This document shows, one piece after another, positions 19,856 through 21,955 of a DNA stretch of 21,955 nucleotides; position 1 is the stretch's first letter; each line of letters opens with the position of its first letter. Where the stretch lies: positions 1-21,955 of IMG/VR virus record IMGVR_UViG_3300025131_000489; one strand, written 5' to 3'. A model generated the notes under the pieces. That model did not search any database. It was given only the letters and a program-made list of their open reading frames with translations, and was not told the DNA's origin. Origin of the DNA: a virus. Position numbers and translations under genes: made by a program.

Positions 19856-20625
19856 AGTACAAGTGCATCCTGGCCGACCCACCCTGGGCAGAGCGTGGCG
19901 GCGGCAAGTCGAAGCGTGGAGCCGACAGGCACTACCCGCTCATGTCCACCAAGGAGATAACTGCGCTGCCCGTGCGTCAACTGGCAGACGAGGGCGGCAG
20001 CCACCTTTGGCTGTGGGTCACCAACAACTTTCTGCCCCAGGGGCTCGAGGTCATGCAGGCGTGGGGCTTCCGCTACGTCACCAACATGTGTTGGGGCAAG
20101 GTCAGCGCGGAGTACCCGTTCGCTGGTGGTCCCCGCATGGGGCTGGGGCAGTACCTGCGCGGAGCTCATGAACTGTTGCTGTTTGGTGTGCGCGGTGGAC
20201 TGGGACCGGGCGGGACACCGTATGGGCAGAAGCCCAGCCCCGTTGTGCCTTCCCTGTTGCTGGCGAGGCGTGCCAGGCACAGTCGCAAGCCTCCGCAGGT
20301 TCACAACCTGATCAGTTCCGTATCGCCCGGACCTCGCCTCGAGCTGTTTGCGCGGGAGCGTCGAACAGGCTGGGACTGCCTGGGCAACGAGACCGAGGGC
20401 GGCGACATCCGCGATGCAATGCTCGGGCTCATCCAGCCCAGCCTGTGGCAGGTGCCGTGCCGGGGCTGCGGTCAGATGGGTGACACCGTCTGGTGCCAGG
20501 ACTGTTCCGACCATGGCGCCGGCTGTCCCCACGGCAATGAGCCCGGCGAATGCAACGCATGCGATGTGGAAGGAGACCTCGCCTTCGATAGCATGCGAGA
20601 GGATGCACTGGGGGGGCGACGATGA
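19852..20625 (+). CDS. MT-A70-type adenine methyltransferase with C-terminal cysteine cluster
   Basis: A 257-residue protein. Residues 1-190 are an MT-A70-like N6-adenine methyltransferase: LADPPWAERGG has the catalytic DPPW (9-12), then HYPLMSTKEITALPV, HLWLWVTNNFLPQGLEVM, GFRYVTNMCWGK, LRGAHELLLFGVRG, and RLELFARERRTGWDCLGNET with the SAM-binding GNE. Residues 203-235 add CRGC, CQDC, GC and CNAC (Cys203, 206, 215, 218, 223, 232, 235), a likely zinc-binding appendix absent from the standard phage enzymes I know. It should methylate adenine in DNA, probably to avoid host restriction. Target sequence unknown. It overlaps its neighbours by 4 bp on each side. Confidence 0.82.
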   Translation: MKYKCILADPPWAERGGGKSKRGADRHYPLMSTKEITALPVRQLADEGGSHLWLWVTNNFLPQGLEVMQAWGFRYVTNMCWGKVSAEYPFAGGPRMGLGQYLRGAHELLLFGVRGGLGPGGTPYGQKPSPVVPSLLLARRARHSRKPPQVHNLISSVSPGPRLELFARERRTGWDCLGNETEGGDIRDAMLGLIQPSLWQVPCRGCGQMGDTVWCQDCSDHGAGCPHGNEPGECNACDVEGDLAFDSMREDALGGRR

Positions 20626-21134
20626 GAATCTTGGCGATTGACCCCGGCACTATCGAGAGCGGGTGGGTGTTGTACGACACCGATGCGGAGGCACCTGTTG
20701 AGGCTGGCATCACCCGCAACGACCGCTTGCTGGTGCTCATGTGGGACCATCTTGAATCAAGCCACCTCGTATGCGAGATGATAGCCAGCTACGGAATGCC
20801 GGTCGGCGCCAGCGTCTTCGAGACTTGCTGCTGGATCGGCAGGTTTGAAGCGTCTTGGAGCCTCATGCCCAAAGGTCGCATGTCGGGCACCGAGTTCCCC
20901 TTCACCCACCGCGTCTACCGCAAGGACGTGAAGTTCCACCTCTGCGGCAGCATGAAAGCGAAGGACGGCAACATCCGGCAGGCGTTGATAGACCGCTTCT
21001 CTGCGGGGCAGGGCAAGCGGGTGGCTATCGGACTGAAGAAGACACCCGGTCCCCTCTATGGATTCAAGAGTCACATGTGGGCGGCACTAGCGGTAGCAGT
21101 TACCTGGGCAGACAAGGAGGCATCACAACGATGA
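20622..21134 (+). CDS. RuvC-like Holliday-junction resolvase
   Basis: A 170-residue protein with an RNase H-like RuvC fold. MRILAIDPGTIESGWVLYD has the first catalytic Asp (7). LVCEMIASYGMPVG has the second acidic residue (Glu52), followed by ETCCWIGRFE. YRKDVKFHLCGSMKAKDGNI and the C-terminal helix YGFKSHMWAALAVAVTW complete the fold. In that helix the usual Asp positions near SHMWAALA are partly replaced, as in some phage relatives. It would resolve branched DNA before packaging, consistent with the exonuclease/annealing/SSB genes. ATGA overlaps couple it to both methyltransferase genes. Confidence 0.78.
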   Translation: MRILAIDPGTIESGWVLYDTDAEAPVEAGITRNDRLLVLMWDHLESSHLVCEMIASYGMPVGASVFETCCWIGRFEASWSLMPKGRMSGTEFPFTHRVYRKDVKFHLCGSMKAKDGNIRQALIDRFSAGQGKRVAIGLKKTPGPLYGFKSHMWAALAVAVTWADKEASQR

Positions 21135-21955
21135 AGTGGGCAAGCTGTTGCAGCGGCATAGGAGCGCCAGAGGTGGCATGGTCCGGTCTGGGCTGGGATC
21201 ACCGATGGTGCAGCGAGATCGACAAGTTTCCAAGCGCCGTGCTGGCGCACCACTGGCCCAACGTGCCCAACTTGGGCGACATGACAAAGGCGGTAGACCA
21301 TGAGCGATTCGAGACAATTAACCTTCTTGTCGGAGGTACGCCCTGCCAGTCGTTCAGTATCGCAGGCAAACGCCTCGGACTGGACGATCCCAGAGGAGGA
21401 CTGGCCCTCGCGTATCTCAAGCTGGCTCGCGACTGTGGCGCCCGTTGGATCGTCTGGGAAAACGTGCCCGGCGTCCTGTCGTCTGACGGAGGGCGGGATT
21501 TTGGAGCCTTCCTCGGAGCGTTGGGCGAGCTCGGGTATGGGTGGGCGTACAGAATCCTGGACGCTCAATACTTCGGAGTGGCCCAGCGCCGCCGCCGTGT
21601 CTTCGTTGTCGGACATCTTGGAGACTGGAGACGTGCCGCAGCGGTACTTTTTGAGCCCGCGAGCCTGCGCGGGGATTTTGCGCCGCGCAGAGGCTCGCGG
21701 GAAGGTGTTACCGTTGGCGCTGGATCGGGCGCTCACCCAGGCGGTTTCAACGGACAAGACGCCTACAACGGACAGTTGATCGCTGCGAGAGAGAGTGGCC
21801 CAGGCTGGTGGATGGAGGACGACAAGGCCGGCCCGCTTCGCGCAGAGGGAGAGAACAGACCAAGCCGACCATCTCACATCATCGCCCATACCCTCGGCAC
21901 GCAATGTGGAGGGGCAACAGAGGACGGCACCGGGCGCGGCGCACCGCTGGTGCCG
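21131..21955 (+). CDS. C5 cytosine DNA methyltransferase (Dcm-like), C-terminus cut by window edge
   Basis: An open frame of 275 codons from ATG 21131 to the window end. The canonical C5 motifs are present: motif I SCCSGIGAPEVAW (5-17), motif IV GGTPCQSFSIAG (68-79) with catalytic Cys72, motif VI WENVPGVLSS, and motif VIII QYFGVAQRRRRVFVVGH. After that comes a Gly/Asp-rich region, probably the target-recognition domain, then ATEDGTGRGAPLVP, typical before the last motifs of phage enzymes. Motifs IX-X lie outside. Unlike the short homologue at 11509, this looks fully active. The start overlaps the resolvase stop (ATGA). It probably protects phage DNA from restriction; the target site cannot be read from the sequence. 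Confidence 0.9.
   Translation, partial: MKWASCCSGIGAPEVAWSGLGWDHRWCSEIDKFPSAVLAHHWPNVPNLGDMTKAVDHERFETINLLVGGTPCQSFSIAGKRLGLDDPRGGLALAYLKLARDCGARWIVWENVPGVLSSDGGRDFGAFLGALGELGYGWAYRILDAQYFGVAQRRRRVFVVGHLGDWRRAAAVLFEPASLRGDFAPRRGSREGVTVGAGSGAHPGGFNGQDAYNGQLIAARESGPGWWMEDDKAGPLRAEGENRPSRPSHIIAHTLGTQCGGATEDGTGRGAPLVP

Noticed and set aside
1-21955. tRNA genes
   Set aside because: I looked for cloverleaf arms and TTCRA-type T-loops in intergenic stretches and saw none; gaps are mostly short. A covariance-model scan would be needed to exclude them fully.

Overview
This window looks like part of the genome of a GC-rich, double-stranded DNA tailed bacteriophage (lytic or temperate state unresolved). 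The evidence is a packaging/capsid block (large terminase, portal, scaffold-like protein, major capsid protein) facing a replication/recombination block, with tight head-to-tail packing and many 1-8 bp stop/start overlaps. No tail, lysis, integrase or polymerase gene lies in the window, so tail type, life style and host cannot be fixed. A lipobox-type signal peptide and a bacterial-type SSB tail fit a bacterial host.

Layout. (A) 1-9375, minus strand, read leftward: three small genes including a cysteine-rich lipoprotein, two small genes before the terminase, TerL, a small membrane protein, two low-complexity virion-type proteins, portal, scaffold-like protein, and the start of the major capsid protein, cut by the window edge. 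(B) 9376-10146: a divergent control region of about 770 bp with a leftward and a rightward promoter candidate, several small palindromes and no convincing gene. (C) 10147-14651, plus strand: an accessory array of small genes, many with CxxC pairs. Many are preceded by a look-alike leader: a short GC stem-loop (GCGGG-loop-CCCGC type), a purine-rich Shine-Dalgarno and often GACC-ATG. One cassette appears to carry a frameshift, and two (10147 and 12784) are paralogues. (D) 14728-18073, plus strand: accessory proteins, a PDDEXK exonuclease, and a winged-helix replication initiator whose linker-coding DNA holds five regularly spaced iterons, a lambda-O-like origin arrangement. (E) 18063-21955: a strong promoter candidate followed by a single-strand annealing protein candidate, SSB, an XRE-type regulator, a Myb/SANT-like protein, an MT-A70 adenine methyltransferase with an added cysteine cluster, a RuvC-like resolvase and a C5 cytosine methyltransferase cut by the window edge.

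How the parts may work together (inference): the rightward arm would be expressed first, with small cassette products probably acting on the host, then initiator, exonuclease, annealing protein, SSB and resolvase making and processing concatemeric DNA, while two or three methyltransferases modify it. The leftward arm would build the procapsid and package the DNA. The most noteworthy observations are the iteron origin inside the initiator gene, the repeated hairpin leaders of the small-gene array, the frameshifted cassette and the paralogous pair.
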